DNA of 64,000 bases from UBA6136 sp044350805 (lineage in GTDB: Bacteria > Pseudomonadota > Gammaproteobacteria > Methylococcales > Methylococcaceae): the NCBI GenBank assembly GCA_044350805.1, contig JBILGU010000009.1:52725-116724 (forward strand), given 5' to 3'. A program made the position numbers and the translations under genes. Within the stretch, counting starts at the first letter, position 1; each line of letters opens with the position of its first letter. The notes below the pieces were generated by a model, which worked only from the letters and a program-made list of their open reading frames with translations, did not search any database and was not told where the DNA came from. Below, piece after piece: positions 18,534 through 26,508 of the stretch.

Positions 18534-20360
18534 ATGTTTTCCCGTAAGTCTCTGCTACTGATATCAATCCTGCTATGTCCGATTACGGCATCTGCATGGT
18601 GGAACGGTGATTGGTCATCAAGGAAAAAGGTGACGATCGATGCGAGTGTCACCGGCTCTGACCTCAAAGAGGCGTTAACAGATGTTCCGGTCCTCGTCCG
18701 TCTTCACAACGGCAATTTCGGCTACTTCAGTGAAATGGCTGAGGATGGCAAAGACGTTCGGGCCATGAAGGACGACAAGACCCCATTGAAGTTCCAGATC
18801 GAAAAGTTCGATGCGGTCAACGAAATGGCGCTGGTTTGGGTCAAGTATCCTGTGGTTCAGTCTGGCAGTGCCTCTGAAGACTTTAATCTTTATTACGGAA
18901 ACGACGACGCCCCCCCCCCGGACGGCGGCGCAGGCACCTTCAATGATGATTTTGCTGCGGTCTTCCATTTTGATGAAAAAAAGCCGCTGCTGCAGGATTA
19001 CACCGCTTACGGCAATAATGCCGAGGGGGCAGGTGCGGTCGCTGATAACGCGGGCTGGATCGGCACGGCGGCCCGCTTCAATGGTGCCGGCAGCATTGAA
19101 ATCAAGGCCAATCCTTCACTGGCTTTGGATCCTGCGAAAGGCTACACCCTCACCGCATGGGTCAAGGCAGATCAGGCGACAGGTCAGCTGGCTCTTTTCG
19201 ACGCTCGCGATGGCGGGAACAGCTTTGGGTTGTGGTTGGTCGAAGGAAAGCTGGTCGCTCGCGCTGCCATGAATGGTGTGTCCGTTGAAACGGCGCCTGC
19301 GGATCTGGGTCCTCCTGGGCAGTGGCGTCACGTCGGTCTGATCGTTCGTGCTGACAAGGTCGAGCTCTTCCTCGATGGCGTTAACAGTTCCAATATTCCG
19401 GTAACGACCGTAGCCATGAATCCGGTGATCTCGGTGGGTGGCTCGCAGGGAGCCTCCTTCTTCCTGGGTTCCATGGATGAGCTTCAGATTTCACACGTCG
19501 CTCGCCCAACGGACTGGATGAAGTTTGCCCATCACAGCCAAAGCCCTGACTTTACTGTGGTTTCATTGGGCCAGGATGAGTCTGCGGACAGTGGCGGTGG
19601 GACCAGCTCCTTCCTCATCATCATTCAGAGCGTCACGATTGACGGCTGGGTGGTCATCGCCCTGACCGGCGTGATGTTTGTTCTGGCCATGGTGGTCATG
19701 GTGGTCAAGGTCATGGTCCTGCGTCAGATCCGTCGCGATAACAAGGCGTTCATGGAGGATTACAACGCCCTGAGCCTTGATGCGAACATCGGTGAATTGG
19801 ATCGCGAAGAATCCAATGAAGAAAAGGAACTCGAGGGCAGTAGCTTCCTGACGGCGATGGTCGGCGAACATGATCACTATCAAAGTTCACCGCTTTACCA
19901 CATCTACCACACCGGGGTTCGAGAATTCAGAAAGCGTCTTGACCGCAACGTCAATGAGCCCATTTCGTCAGAAGCGATCGAGTCGATTCGCGCCATGCTC
20001 GACTCCATCTCGGTGCGTGAAACGCAAAAGCTGAACGACAAGATGGTGTTGCTGACCATTTGTATCGCCGGTGGACCCTTCCTGGGTCTTCTGGGTACGG
20101 TTGTCGGGGTCATGATCACCTTCGCGGTCATCGCGGCCAGCGGCGACGTCAACATCAACTCGATCGCACCGGGTATCGCTGCGGCGCTGCTGGCGACGGT
20201 CGCAGGTCTTGCGGTCGCTATTCCGTCGCTGTTCGCTTACAACTATCTGCTGGTCCAGATCAAGGACATCCTCGCGGATATGCGGGTCTTTGCAGACGAG
20301 TTTCTTGCGATCCTGACCGAGCGCGCGGCAGATGAATATCGCATGAGGTCTAGCCGATGA
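18534..20360 (+). CDS. DUF2341-LamG-ExbB fusion: proton-channel protein with a periplasmic lectin-like domain
   Basis: The C-terminal third is a MotA/TolQ/ExbB proton-channel domain: one helix near 372-398 (GWVVIALTGVMFVLAMVVMV), a cytoplasmic loop, and two helices near 500-570 (GGPFLGLLGTVVGVMITF and AALLATVAGLAVAIPSLF). The N-terminal part has a signal peptide (1-22), a DUF2341-like segment starting WWNGDWSSRKKVTID, and a LamG/concanavalin-like domain (about 145-335) placed in the periplasm. Ordinary ExbB is about 240 residues. The gene ends in an ATGA overlap with exbD. It probably energises the locus TonB for the barrel proteins or for handling of TpsA. A C10 tract in codons 126-129 could shift the frame. 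Confidence 0.92.
   Translation: MFSRKSLLLISILLCPITASAWWNGDWSSRKKVTIDASVTGSDLKEALTDVPVLVRLHNGNFGYFSEMAEDGKDVRAMKDDKTPLKFQIEKFDAVNEMALVWVKYPVVQSGSASEDFNLYYGNDDAPPPDGGAGTFNDDFAAVFHFDEKKPLLQDYTAYGNNAEGAGAVADNAGWIGTAARFNGAGSIEIKANPSLALDPAKGYTLTAWVKADQATGQLALFDARDGGNSFGLWLVEGKLVARAAMNGVSVETAPADLGPPGQWRHVGLIVRADKVELFLDGVNSSNIPVTTVAMNPVISVGGSQGASFFLGSMDELQISHVARPTDWMKFAHHSQSPDFTVVSLGQDESADSGGGTSSFLIIIQSVTIDGWVVIALTGVMFVLAMVVMVVKVMVLRQIRRDNKAFMEDYNALSLDANIGELDREESNEEKELEGSSFLTAMVGEHDHYQSSPLYHIYHTGVREFRKRLDRNVNEPISSEAIESIRAMLDSISVRETQKLNDKMVLLTICIAGGPFLGLLGTVVGVMITFAVIAASGDVNINSIAPGIAAALLATVAGLAVAIPSLFAYNYLLVQIKDILADMRVFADEFLAILTERAADEYRMRSSR
18910..18919 (+). repeat. C10 homopolymer inside the ExbB-fusion coding sequence
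   Basis: Ten consecutive C residues encode the Ala-Pro-Pro-Pro stretch between the DUF2341 and LamG parts. Loss or gain of one C would truncate the protein soon after residue 129 and remove the whole channel domain. In this assembly the tract is in frame. Confidence 0.9.
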
Positions 20361-20761
20361 AAGTCGAATCAGAAGAAAAACCGTATGACGACATCAACAT
20401 CACCCCGATGCTTGATGTCGCCTATGTACTGCTGCTGATCTTTATCATCATGACGACCGCGACGGTCCAGGGCATCACCGTTAATTTGCCCAAGGCCAGT
20501 TCGACGCCTTCGCTTTCAAAGCCTAAAACGAAAGCAGTCTCGATCACGGCGGATGGCACCTTGTACCTGGATACCTATCCGGTGACTATTCAGGAACTTG
20601 AGACCCGATTGGGGCAATACAAGGCAGCAAATCCCGATTTGCCGGTGGTCTTGAAGGCGGATGCCGGTATTCAGTATCAAAAGGTGGTCGAGGTCCTGGA
20701 TGTCGTGACACGACTTGAAATTAGCCAGCTGGGTTTGGTGACTCAGAAACTGGTCAAATAA
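20357..20761 (+). CDS. ExbD-family proton-channel subunit
   Basis: This 134-residue protein has the ExbD/TolR layout: a short cytoplasmic N-terminus (INITPMLDVAYVLLLIFIIM), a single helix carrying the essential Asp20, and a periplasmic domain with VSITADGTLYLD. It is the partner of the ExbB fusion, with which it overlaps by ATGA, and of the TonB protein 36 bases downstream. Length is standard. Confidence 0.95.
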   Translation: MKVESEEKPYDDINITPMLDVAYVLLLIFIIMTTATVQGITVNLPKASSTPSLSKPKTKAVSITADGTLYLDTYPVTIQELETRLGQYKAANPDLPVVLKADAGIQYQKVVEVLDVVTRLEISQLGLVTQKLVK

Positions 20762-20797
20762 TCGCGGCACAGATTCGGCAAGGGCAGACGACGTTTT

Positions 20798-21445
20798 ATG
20801 ACTTCCAAGAATTGGAAAAGATATCTTCCACACATGATTGGCGGCGGAATGCTGCTGATTGTCATTGTGTTGGTCGCGATCTTCCATGAGTATTTCGAGA
20901 AGCCGGTTCAGGGCAAGAAACAGGTTCAGCAGGTGATGGTGATGCAGGCGCCTCCCGCACCGCCTCCTCCGCCGCCGCCACCGCCTGAAATCAAGCCGCC
21001 ACCGGAGGAAAAGCCGGAGCCGATGGATGAGCCGGAACCCGAGCCGGAACAGGCAGAAGAACCGCCTCCCGGTGAGAACCTTGGGGTCGACGCCGATGGG
21101 GCTGCCGGCGGGGACTCCTTCGGCCTCGTTGGAAAGAAAGGGGGCTCAGGCTTCCTGGGTGGGGGTGGTAATGCCATCATCTTTTATGGACAGCACGTTC
21201 AAAAAGAGTTGGTCAGCGAGCTGCAGCGTTCGCTTCGAGACAAGGCGCGCAATTCCCGTTACACCGCTGTCGTTCATCTGTGGATTTCTCCCTCCGGGGA
21301 CATTACCCGGGTGGAGGTCGAGAATTCCAGTGGCAACGTGGATATCGACGTGGCCCTCAAAACCGCGATCAGTCAGATGAAGGGACGCCTCAAGCCACCG
21401 CCGGAGAAATTCCCGCAACCTTTGAAAATCAGAATCAAATCCTGA
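20798..21445 (+). CDS. TonB-family energy transducer
   Basis: This TonB-like protein has an N-terminal anchor helix (about 12-30), a proline-rich periplasmic spacer starting QAPPAPPPPPPPPPE with Pro-Glu repeats, a glycine-rich segment, and a C-terminal TonB domain (VVHLWISPSGDITRVEVENS) ending KIRIKS. It would couple the proton motive force harvested by the adjacent ExbB/ExbD to an outer-membrane partner. No TonB-dependent receptor is in this operon; the nearest is at 49700-52150. The partner is therefore unclear and might be the neighbouring porin or TpsB. Confidence 0.93.
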   Translation: MTSKNWKRYLPHMIGGGMLLIVIVLVAIFHEYFEKPVQGKKQVQQVMVMQAPPAPPPPPPPPPEIKPPPEEKPEPMDEPEPEPEQAEEPPPGENLGVDADGAAGGDSFGLVGKKGGSGFLGGGGNAIIFYGQHVQKELVSELQRSLRDKARNSRYTAVVHLWISPSGDITRVEVENSSGNVDIDVALKTAISQMKGRLKPPPEKFPQPLKIRIKS

Positions 21446-21619
21446 TTCATTTAGTTGTAACATTACGCCTTTAACCTTCCCGGACCGGGTATTTTGTCTG
21501 CTGGTGATACATGCCTGCGAATATGGCATGACCAGAGGGACTCTGTTGGATTAAAAAATCCCTCGAATGCGGGGGTCTTTGACGAACCACGCTTAAAAGA
21601 TTATCGACATCTGAAGACT

Positions 21620-23356
21620 ATGGCTTACAAGAGAAAACTTCTGGCAGTTTGCATGGCGGGGTTGCTGTTACCCTCGATGGCTCAGGCGACCGTCAGCGAG
21701 AAGGAAGAACTTCTCAAATTGAAGAATACGACGCTGAACCTCATTGATATGCTGGTTCAGGAGGGGATTCTCGATAAGAAGAAGGCCTCTAACATGGTCA
21801 AAAATGCCGAGAAGAAGGCCAGCGACGAGGCCAAGTCTGAAGTCTCCAAGGATGAGGCTCTTTCCAAGGCCGAAGCAGACAAGGCCAAGGGCAATGGCAA
21901 GACCGCCCCGGTTCGCATTACTTATGTTCCGGATTTCGTCAAGGATGAGATTCGAAAGGATGTTCGCAAGGAACTGAAGGATGAGGTGGTCAAGGAAGTC
22001 AAGGCCAATGCCAAGCAGGAAGGATGGGGTATCCCCGGCTCACTGCCTGAATGGGTCAATCGGATCAAGCCCTATGCGGATATCCGCTTGCGCTTTGAGG
22101 ATGATTTCTTCGGCCCGAACAATATTCAGAATGCCTATTACAACTGGCCTTTGATCAATGCCAAAGGGGGTTTGACCAATACCCCCAATCCCTATCTCAA
22201 TACCACGCAAGATCGTGACCGATTCCGCGTTCGATTCCGCTTTGGTGCTGAAACCCAGATTATTGAAGGCCTGAAAGCCAATTTCAGGGTCACGACCTCA
22301 AACGATTATTCTCCGACCTCCACCAACCAGACCTTGGGAAATTATTTCCAGGGCTATATGGTGCAGTTGGATCGTGCGTTCCTGCAGTACGATTACCTCG
22401 ACGATCAGGGTCACGACTGGTTCACCCTCTGGGGCGGTCGTACCCCGAACCCGTATTTCAGTACCGACAACCTCTGGTACACCGATGTCCAGATGGAAGG
22501 CTTCTCAGGAACCTTCCGTCTCCCGTTCGGACAGGATAATCCGGAAGTCCGAGGTTATAACGCTCCGAACACGGCGGGTCGTCTCTGGTTTACCAACCTC
22601 AATCAGGGTTTCACCAAGCCGAACGAGTTTTACCTGACCGGTGGCTGGTATCCGTTGCAGGAAGTCCAGCTGTCCTCCTCGGACAAGTGGCTGGGTGCGG
22701 CGCAGACCGGTTTTGACTGGTTGCTGGCCTCCGACTCACGCGTCAAATCGGGTGTCGCTTACTACTATTATCAGAACACTCAGGCGGTCAAAAATCCCCT
22801 GGGAAGCCAGCAGAACAACTGGTCTGCCCCTCAATCATTTACTCAGGGTAATAGCCTTGCGGTCATCAGTAACCCGATCGATCCGGCGTTACAGCCCCAG
22901 TTGGTGGGTCTTGCCTCACGGTTCGAGATTCTGGATGCGATGCTCCAGTACGACTACACGGGATTCGGGAACAATCACGTGATGCTGACCGGCAACTACA
23001 CCAAGAACTTCGGGTTTGATCAGCAGGAGATCTATCAGAACCTGGGTGAATTGATCCAGCCTCAGACCACGGCCTATCAGGTGCGTCTGGATCTTGGGCG
23101 CCCCGACCTTCTGACCTTTGGTGATTGGAACGCCTGGGTGGCCTACAAGTACACCCAACGAGATGCGGTCATGGATGCCTTCAATGACTCGAACTTCCAT
23201 TTGGGTGGAACGAATAACAAGGGTTACGTCCTGGGCGCGAATATGGCCCTGGCAAACAACGTCTGGACCAATGTTCGCTGGTTATCGTCCCAGGTCGTCA
23301 CCGGTCCGACCTATGACGTGAATGTCCTTCTGGTTGACTTGAATGCCCGTTACTAA
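21620..23356 (+). CDS. Putative outer-membrane porin with charged N-terminal coiled coil
   Basis: The protein resembles the putative-porin family often found next to DUF2341-ExbB genes. The signal peptide is residues 1-24 (LLAVCMAGLLLPSMAQA). Next come about 110 residues rich in Lys, Glu and Ala with coiled-coil character, and then a barrel beginning KPYADIRLRFEDDFF, ending NARY. The ATG at 21620 is chosen over the upstream start at 21494 because the signal peptide begins there; the upstream 42 residues do not look protein-like. It may be an outer-membrane partner of the locus TonB, although no TonB-box or plug is visible. Its stop precedes the next gene by 25 bases. Confidence 0.85.
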   Translation: MAYKRKLLAVCMAGLLLPSMAQATVSEKEELLKLKNTTLNLIDMLVQEGILDKKKASNMVKNAEKKASDEAKSEVSKDEALSKAEADKAKGNGKTAPVRITYVPDFVKDEIRKDVRKELKDEVVKEVKANAKQEGWGIPGSLPEWVNRIKPYADIRLRFEDDFFGPNNIQNAYYNWPLINAKGGLTNTPNPYLNTTQDRDRFRVRFRFGAETQIIEGLKANFRVTTSNDYSPTSTNQTLGNYFQGYMVQLDRAFLQYDYLDDQGHDWFTLWGGRTPNPYFSTDNLWYTDVQMEGFSGTFRLPFGQDNPEVRGYNAPNTAGRLWFTNLNQGFTKPNEFYLTGGWYPLQEVQLSSSDKWLGAAQTGFDWLLASDSRVKSGVAYYYYQNTQAVKNPLGSQQNNWSAPQSFTQGNSLAVISNPIDPALQPQLVGLASRFEILDAMLQYDYTGFGNNHVMLTGNYTKNFGFDQQEIYQNLGELIQPQTTAYQVRLDLGRPDLLTFGDWNAWVAYKYTQRDAVMDAFNDSNFHLGGTNNKGYVLGANMALANNVWTNVRWLSSQVVTGPTYDVNVLLVDLNARY

Positions 23357-23381
23357 TCCATTGCGAAACAGCTCCTCGGTT

Positions 23382-24002
23382 ATGTGCACGAAAGCGCTTG
23401 CAGGTCTGATACTCGGTCTGGTGATGGTGCAGGCAGCGGTTGCTGCACCGAAAGGAAATAATCAGGACGAGGTGGTTGCGACCTTGAAAAAGGCGCAAGG
23501 CATGATTCGCCAGTTGGCACAAGAAAAGGCTGATCTCGAAGGCAAGCTTCAGGCGGCCGAGAAAGAGCTGAATGAAAAAAGAGGCCAGCTCGAGTCGCGA
23601 ACCAAGGAGGCGGCGCATCTCCAGGGTGAGCTGTCATCAAAGCTTCCTGTGCTCAGCTCCCTTCAAAGCAATAACGAAAAGTATCGTGATCAGGTGGGTC
23701 ACATGACGGCGCTTTTGCAGAAAACGCAGGCGGATAACCAGCTTCTGGTCCGGATGGTGGACGAGCGCAGCGCCTGGATCAGTAAATGCGAAACGAAGAA
23801 TCATGAAATGAACGCCATGATTTCTCAGATTTTGTCCGAGTACCAAGAGTCCGATTTTCTTGATAAGGTGAAGACGCTCGAACCTTTGACGGGGATCGGC
23901 TCGGTTGAAAAAGAAAACAAGGCCGTGGAGTATCAGTACAAGCTCAGTGATCTTAAGGTCACCAAGTGGAGTGAATCTTCCTCGGCAGCGCCCGCCAATT
24001 AA
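23382..24002 (+). CDS. Exported coiled-coil protein
   Basis: I do not recognise a named family. A signal peptide (MCTKALAGLILGLVMVQAAVAA) is followed by a long heptad-like helix (about 35-125, for example QEKADLEGKLQAAEKELNEK) and a short C-terminal domain. The ATG at 23382 is used because the signal peptide begins there; the earlier in-frame ATG at 23343 overlaps the porin gene and adds polar residues. Its position within the TPS/ExbBD operon suggests a periplasmic scaffold or assembly helper for the locus. Confidence 0.78.
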   Translation: MCTKALAGLILGLVMVQAAVAAPKGNNQDEVVATLKKAQGMIRQLAQEKADLEGKLQAAEKELNEKRGQLESRTKEAAHLQGELSSKLPVLSSLQSNNEKYRDQVGHMTALLQKTQADNQLLVRMVDERSAWISKCETKNHEMNAMISQILSEYQESDFLDKVKTLEPLTGIGSVEKENKAVEYQYKLSDLKVTKWSESSSAAPAN

Positions 24003-24154
24003 GGCAAAAGCGCATGATGCTCCTGCGAGGGGCTGACTTGAGGGAACCCGCCACGCCTTGGGTGGTCCCACAGGAATGTCTTGATGACCACGTGACAACG
24101 TGAACCTCCAGTCCCCCTTTGATCTCGAACCCCTAGCGTAATTTGGCAAGATTT

Positions 24155-24739
24155 ATGTTCAAGACACCGCGCACTGCCCTTTGGATCGGTCTACTGGTCG
24201 CGACGACGGCCTGTACGACTGTACCGACCACTCTCCCGGTCAAGCTGGATCTCCAGGAGGCCAACAAGCTCTTGGCTCCGGGTCCCAATCGGATCACCGG
24301 CAGAATCAAGTTTGAGCCGGATCGCGGTCACGTACTGGCTTATCCCGATACCGTCGTGAGCTGCGAAGAGCGCGAAGTCACGCTCATCCCGCTCACCGAC
24401 TATGCGCGGGAATGGGCCCTCAAGTACTATGGCAAGCCTGTAACGGATCTCGCCTACAAACTGACACATCGGGCGAAGAACATGCAGTTTGATGGGTATG
24501 AGGCCTTCATGGCAGCGACCCGGAAAACCATGTGTGATGCCGGTGGCAATTTTGCTTTCGAAAAAGTTGCCGATGGCGACTATTTTGTCTTTGCAAAGGT
24601 TCAGTGGTCCGGCAAGGATCAGGAAATGTATAAGTTTGCATTCGCTTCTGAAGACGTGGACGTTGAAGATGGCACCATCATCAAGAAGGTCTCCCTCAAA
24701 GGGGGGCAGGTGGTTGAGCTGAATGGCCCTTGGCCTTGA
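24155..24739 (+). CDS. Lipoprotein of unknown function in the TPS locus
   Basis: The signal peptide ends in the lipobox VATTAC, so the mature protein would be lipidated on its cysteine. The rest (about 170 residues) is a beta-rich domain with RITGRIKFEPDRG and a later segment FAFEKVADGDYFVFAKVQW, a pattern like carboxypeptidase-regulatory or prealbumin-like beta domains. That resemblance is only suggestive. The ATG at 24155 has GGCAAG a few bases upstream. It follows the coiled-coil gene by 152 bases on the same strand. Confidence 0.75.
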   Translation: MFKTPRTALWIGLLVATTACTTVPTTLPVKLDLQEANKLLAPGPNRITGRIKFEPDRGHVLAYPDTVVSCEEREVTLIPLTDYAREWALKYYGKPVTDLAYKLTHRAKNMQFDGYEAFMAATRKTMCDAGGNFAFEKVADGDYFVFAKVQWSGKDQEMYKFAFASEDVDVEDGTIIKKVSLKGGQVVELNGPWP

Positions 24740-24810
24740 TGGCGCGCTCTAGTAGCGAGCCATAGCCTCACCAATTCCAACGCAAACTCCAAGATCCAAG
24801 CCAAACGACC

Positions 24811-25179
24811 ATGTCTATCACCAAGATTCTGATGATCTATTTGCCGTTATCGCTCCTTGCCGGCTGCGCCACCACGGAGTGTTTCAAGGGCGATAACCTC
24901 TACAGCCAAAACAGCAGTGACTGTTTCAGGTATTGCGCCGATCCTCAATGCAAGTATTGGGGACACTCCAGGGATGAGGCTGAAGAGGCACTAAATGATG
25001 CCCGCGTCGAGGCCAAGACCAAGGCGGACAAGAGCTGCAAGTCCATCGGGCTCAAGGAAGGAAACGCCGACTATGGCATTTGTGTGAACAACAAGCTGAA
25101 GGAGCAGAACCTGCTCGAGTACAAGCTGGGTGTTGATCAACGCATCATGACGCCGAATACGTATTACTTTGAAAAGTAA
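24811..25179 (+). CDS. Small cysteine-rich lipoprotein, last gene of the TPS locus
   Basis: This 122-residue protein has a lipoprotein signal with lipobox LLAGC. The mature part has seven further cysteines, several close together (ECFKGDN, SDCFRYCADPQC), which suggests disulphide-stabilised folding in the periplasm or on the outer membrane. I do not recognise the family. It ends 46 bases before the strong terminator at 25226, so it closes the operon. Confidence 0.75.
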   Translation: MSITKILMIYLPLSLLAGCATTECFKGDNLYSQNSSDCFRYCADPQCKYWGHSRDEAEEALNDARVEAKTKADKSCKSIGLKEGNADYGICVNNKLKEQNLLEYKLGVDQRIMTPNTYYFEK

Positions 25180-25225
25180 GAAAGTCGGCTAGATCGACGG
25201 CTTCGACCTCTTGAATAAAGAGGCC

Positions 25226-25262
25226 AAAAAAACCCGGTCATGGAAATGGCCGGGTTTTTTTT
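25226..25262. terminator. Strong bidirectional rho-independent terminator
   Basis: The stem CCCGGTCA/TGGCCGGG (one T-G wobble) is flanked by A7 on the left and T8 on the right with a six-base loop. It lies between the convergent lipoprotein gene (plus) and the paralogous exported-protein gene (minus), and the A and T tracts allow it to work in both directions. Confidence 0.95.
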
Positions 25263-25278
25263 AGGGTCCTTGAAGAGG

Positions 25279-26508
25279 CTATTTCGAGATGCTAACGGGC
25301 ATGCTGTCACAGTAGGTCGCTTTCCGTAGGCTGCTCGTCACGCAGGCCTGGAGAAACCCGCTCCCAAGAGCCATGTTGGCTTTTGGCTTCCAGACATAGC
25401 CTCCCTTCTCCGCCAGAAGCGGGCTGGCACTGATTCGGGTCCAGTGGCTCCCATCAGTGGAGTAGCGAAGGCTGACAAGGTCAGTGGCTTTTACCCAACT
25501 CTCGGCGTAGGACCACTTGACGGGTGTGTTGCCCTTGCCAAGGCGCTTATAGCTTGATCCAGCGGTCATCTTGAACGCAGTCGTATCAACACTCACGGCG
25601 CTGCTGGAGTGATCCTTGCCGTCACTGACCGTCAGTTGGAAAGTATAGGTAGACAGAGTGCTCGCTGTGAACCCGGTCGTCTGAGCACCCGTGCTGGTCA
25701 AGGTCACCGAGGGCCCGGATGTTTGCACCCAGCGATAGCTCAGGGGCGAGGGGGATTCATCCGGATCATTGCTTTTGACCCCGCTGAGCGTGACGGGTTT
25801 TCCTATCAGGACACTTTGTGTTGCTCCGGCATTTGCGATCGGGATCTGATTTTGAAGGAGCGAGTGGCCATTACTGAACTTGAGCCAGCCATCGAGCCCC
25901 AGAGTCCAGTCACCGGCTTTTCGAATCAAACCCCGAGAGGGATTTCCAGTCGCATTGGTCAGATAGTAGAAGGGCGCGGCATTCCCAGGTGTCTGAAGGC
26001 TGCTCCCCGGAAGTTTCCCCAAAAGATCGGCACTCCATTGGAGGCTGCCAAAGCCACCCGGAGCGTTTTTTTCGATCACCCCCGAATCTTCCGTCAGATA
26101 AGTGTAGAAAATTTGCAGCGTTTGTCTGAGGGCATCAATGCTGATCCAGCTGCACTCGATTCCTGAGGCTCCCTGGGGGAGTGTCAGCAGAACTCCCCAG
26201 CTTTCTGTGTTGCGTGCATCCTCCCTCAGAGGTGAAAAAGCCGTGACGTTGAATTGGATACTCGTCTTTCCGACCCATGGCGCAAAACTGGGATCGGTTG
26301 CGAGATTGATTTGTCCCGAGGGGCTTTGCAGAAAGGCGGTGTAGTCTAGCGCGAGATTTCTGTAGTACGTTGCACCCGTTGTCGGATCAAAGGCAGAAAA
26401 AATGAATGAGGAGGGTGCTCCGTCATAGCCCAGTTGAACCTGTGCCTGCAGAGCGCCGGGAATATACGGGAGGATCAGGAGACTTGCGGTCAGAATGATG
26501 TCTTTCAT
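25279..26508 (-). CDS. Exported protein with TTYY domain, PKD-like domain and C-terminal beta domain
   Basis: This is a 409-residue paralogue of the protein at 3926-4939. After a signal peptide (about 1-22) the shared N-terminal domain carries DPTTGATYYRNLALD. A PKD-like Ig domain (about 220-310: NDPDESPSPLSYRWVQTSG, then FQLTVSDG) occupies the place of the Pro-Thr linker. The final 85 residues match the C-terminal beta domain of the paralogue, including the paired cysteines (QACVTSSLRKATYC). It overlaps the upstream PstS-like gene by ATGA, so the pair is translationally coupled. Function is unknown; a secreted carbohydrate- or protein-binding role is plausible because of the PKD domain. Confidence 0.8.
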   Translation of the reverse strand: MKDIILTASLLILPYIPGALQAQVQLGYDGAPSSFIFSAFDPTTGATYYRNLALDYTAFLQSPSGQINLATDPSFAPWVGKTSIQFNVTAFSPLREDARNTESWGVLLTLPQGASGIECSWISIDALRQTLQIFYTYLTEDSGVIEKNAPGGFGSLQWSADLLGKLPGSSLQTPGNAAPFYYLTNATGNPSRGLIRKAGDWTLGLDGWLKFSNGHSLLQNQIPIANAGATQSVLIGKPVTLSGVKSNDPDESPSPLSYRWVQTSGPSVTLTSTGAQTTGFTASTLSTYTFQLTVSDGKDHSSSAVSVDTTAFKMTAGSSYKRLGKGNTPVKWSYAESWVKATDLVSLRYSTDGSHWTRISASPLLAEKGGYVWKPKANMALGSGFLQACVTSSLRKATYCDSMPVSISK

